From Candidatus Hydrogenedentota bacterium (GTDB taxonomy: Bacteria > Hydrogenedentota > Hydrogenedentia > Hydrogenedentales > JAGMZX01), in the NCBI GenBank assembly GCA_029556545.1, contig JAKQEQ010000013.1:1-18782 (forward strand): a stretch of 18,782 nucleotides of DNA, written 5' to 3'. Position numbers and translations under genes: made by a program. Below the pieces are notes generated by a model, which saw nothing but the letters and a program-made list of their open reading frames with translations, did no database searches and had not been told where the DNA came from. Below, one piece after another: positions 17,501 to 18,782 of the stretch; positions within the stretch are counted from its first letter, which is position 1; every line of letters starts with the position of its first letter.

Positions 17501-18597
17501 GGCCCGACTCCGACGCCGTCCCGGCCCGCTTCCGCGGCAATCTCTCGAACAAGGAGTACCTCCGCCAGAGTCTCAATCGGGCCTACGGTGACTTCTATTA
17601 TTGCGACTGCGGCGAAGGCGAGGGAGAAGGCGAGGGAGAAAGCAGTTGCTGCGACGAAGATCGCTTCGGCAACCCCGAGTGGTCCTACACGGACTATCTG
17701 GCCACGCACTTCGTATTTCCGTGGCTGACCGTGAACGGCGCCGAGCCGTACGGCCCGTTCGGAACTGAGGACGATATGGAAATCCGTTTGGGCGACGAAG
17801 TAATCGACCTGTCCAGCGACGCCCATACCACGTTCCTCCGGGAACTTGACTCCGTGGACGAGCCGGCCTTCTTCAGGTACCGGCCGAACGATGAACTTCC
17901 CAACGTGTTCATAGGCGTGCGCGTGGTGTGGGCGAAGAACCCCGACGGCCTCCCACCGCCGCGGGTCGTCTTCACGCGGGAGCCGGTGCGCGCAATTCGC
18001 CAATGGGAATCGGCAAGCGAGATCGTGGGGTACGCGCCCGGCGAGACCGCGGACCCCGCAGCGTTGGACGATTACCTCGTTGCTGATCCAGAGGTTTCCA
18101 CCCCATACGTTGGCTCAATAGTGGTCGTGCCAGGAGATCCAGAGGAACCAGAGAATCCGGGGAACCTTTGGGGAATTGACCATCCTTATCTTCTTCAGAT
18201 ACGTATGCGCAGGCCAGCGGACGCGGGCACGCTGGAAGTGCAATTGGGTGCCGGCTCCCCTGTGTCCTGGACGGAGTTTTCGGCGTCAGGTATATCCGGT
18301 GTTCCGATTCAATTGTACGATCCTTACACTGACGCGCCGCCTATCTGGCGACGCCAAGAGAGTGTGAGTACCGGCGACCTTTGGTGCTGGTACGAGTTTC
18401 CGACTCCTCTTATCCTCTCCGGTCCACAAAAGTGGTTAAGAATCTACCAAGATGATCCTGGAATCGAGATAGATGCATTTAGACTTCGTCTTGGTTGGGC
18501 ACAGTACGAGCCCGGGACGGAAGGGGAGGGGGAAGGCGCAGAAAGTGAAGGCGAAGGGGAGGGTGAATCACCAGGTGCGGTACTGCCGCGTTTCCTA
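14539..18597 (+). CDS. Very large modular surface protein (Ig-like, CHRD, EF-hand pair, helical domain, beta tail), cut by an IS
   Basis: This frame is open from 14362 to the window end; ATG 14539 is the first in-frame ATG and lacks a good ribosome site. Order: an Ig-like beta domain (14630-14985, ending in ESGTRWVWYSAEF); EG linker (14992-15027); a CHRD domain (about 15060-15470: VPPVTTDASGQA, VYLHAGEPGTNGQ, NGEIRGDID) with an EG tract inside; EG linkers (15478-15546); an EF-hand pair (15571-15801) with intact loop DQDGDNRISLSE and degenerate DYNSADWLIELTE; (EG)15 (16015-16104); a Trp-rich helical domain (16105 to about 18000) of possible six-hairpin glycosidase/lyase-like type, split by EG tracts at 16531 and 17611; and a beta-rich tail with more EG. 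Function unknown; a secreted polysaccharide-active or adhesive role is a guess. It is 5'-frameshifted and 3'-interrupted, so probably not intact. Confidence 0.8.
16015..16104 (+). repeat. (GAR-GGV)15 coding microsatellite
   Basis: Fifteen Glu-Gly dipeptides encoded with GAA/GAG and GGC/GGA/GGG but no GGT. It is the longest of several EG tracts in the large protein (others at 14992, 15101, 15478, 15520, 16534, 17611 and 18520). Confidence 0.9.
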
Positions 18598-18782
18598 GAA
18601 GCTATCCCAAAACCGGAATATTCAGTTCGAGTTATGTGTTCATGTGGTATGCTAAAACTTACTGATGCTCAACTCGATTGGCTCGTCGAGCGTCTCCCGG
18701 ACGCTCCGCGAAGCCCCAAGGGAGGCCGTCCGCCGGCCGACAAGCGTAAAGTCATTCAAGGTATCTTCTGGATTCTCGACAA
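18598..18782 (+). mobile_element. Left end of an IS5-family-like insertion sequence (runs off the window)
   Basis: GAAGCTATCCCAAAACC at 18598-18614 looks like an IS5-superfamily terminal inverted repeat and follows TA (18596-18597) in a CTAG context, a common target for the IS427/IS1031 subgroups. A transposase start follows after about 50 nt. The exact boundary is inferred because the right end is outside the window. It interrupts the large modular gene. Confidence 0.7.
18649..18782 (+). CDS. IS5-family transposase, N-terminal part (truncated by window end)
   Basis: Forty-four codons are visible. LTDAQLDWLVERLPDAP followed by KGGRPPADKRKVIQGIFWILD is the typical N-terminal DNA-binding region of IS5-family (IS4/IS5 DDE superfamily) transposases; the catalytic DDE residues lie beyond the window. 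ATG 18649 is preferred; ATG 18634 in the same frame adds MCSCG. There is no clear ribosome site. The frame is continuous with the interrupted upstream gene, so a fusion product is possible. Confidence 0.85.
   Translation, partial: MLKLTDAQLDWLVERLPDAPRSPKGGRPPADKRKVIQGIFWILD

Noticed and set aside
16372-18003. 543-residue open frame on the minus strand
   Set aside because: It is antisense to the large modular gene, whose EG tracts read as LAFA/FAFA-type repeats in reverse; no ribosome site or motif.

Overview
The window is a GC-rich bacterial chromosome segment. Very large secreted proteins with long (Glu-Gly)n tracts, a dockerin-like 'ELLRVIQFYN' EF-hand module, WGEN-I/V-GW repeats, and a type-B succinate dehydrogenase operon with one cytochrome b558-type anchor together suggest an uncultured lineage of the Planctomycetota/Lentisphaerota/Hydrogenedentota kind. 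Hydrogenedentota is my best guess, but this is inference from style and not a phylogenetic result. I recognise no rRNA, tRNA or CRISPR array.

Layout. (1) 21-2804, minus strand: a perfect-consensus sigma70 promoter drives a signal-bearing Hcp1-like protein and then a secreted WGENxGW/TSP3 protein that ends in 29 Glu-Gly repeats. Its stop codon lies inside the repeat, and the repeat stays open beyond it. (2) 3154-6524, plus strand: sdhC-sdhA-sdhB, tightly coupled, all cofactor residues present. (3) 6799-7755, plus: an exported TlpA-like thioredoxin with a helical C-terminal half. (4) 7804-11294, minus, convergent with (3): a sigma54-dependent response regulator and its CHASE4/HAMP/PAS sensor kinase, overlapping by 4 nt, with a good promoter. 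(5) 11295-11737: a repeat-rich intergenic stretch with a dispersed palindromic element, a long hairpin, short tandem repeats and a forward promoter. (6) 11738-18597, plus: a small membrane-anchored protein of unknown function, a secreted beta-helix protein with a C-terminal EG linker and EF-hand pair, and a very large modular protein (Ig-like, CHRD, EF-hand pair, helical domain, beta-rich tail). The last has a frameshift at its 5' end and is cut at its 3' end by an IS5-type insertion sequence. (7) 18598-18782: the left end of that IS, with the first 44 codons of its transposase.

How it fits together. The sdh operon is housekeeping (TCA cycle and quinone reduction). The rest looks like envelope and surface biology: exported redox protein, membrane sensor with enhancer-binding regulator, and families of modular surface proteins that share an EG linker and an asymmetric EF-hand module, probably for surface attachment or assembly. 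Several of these proteins are damaged (nonsense codon in a repeat, frameshift, IS insertion) or mosaic in codon use, as expected for a fast-evolving, domain-shuffling surface repertoire.
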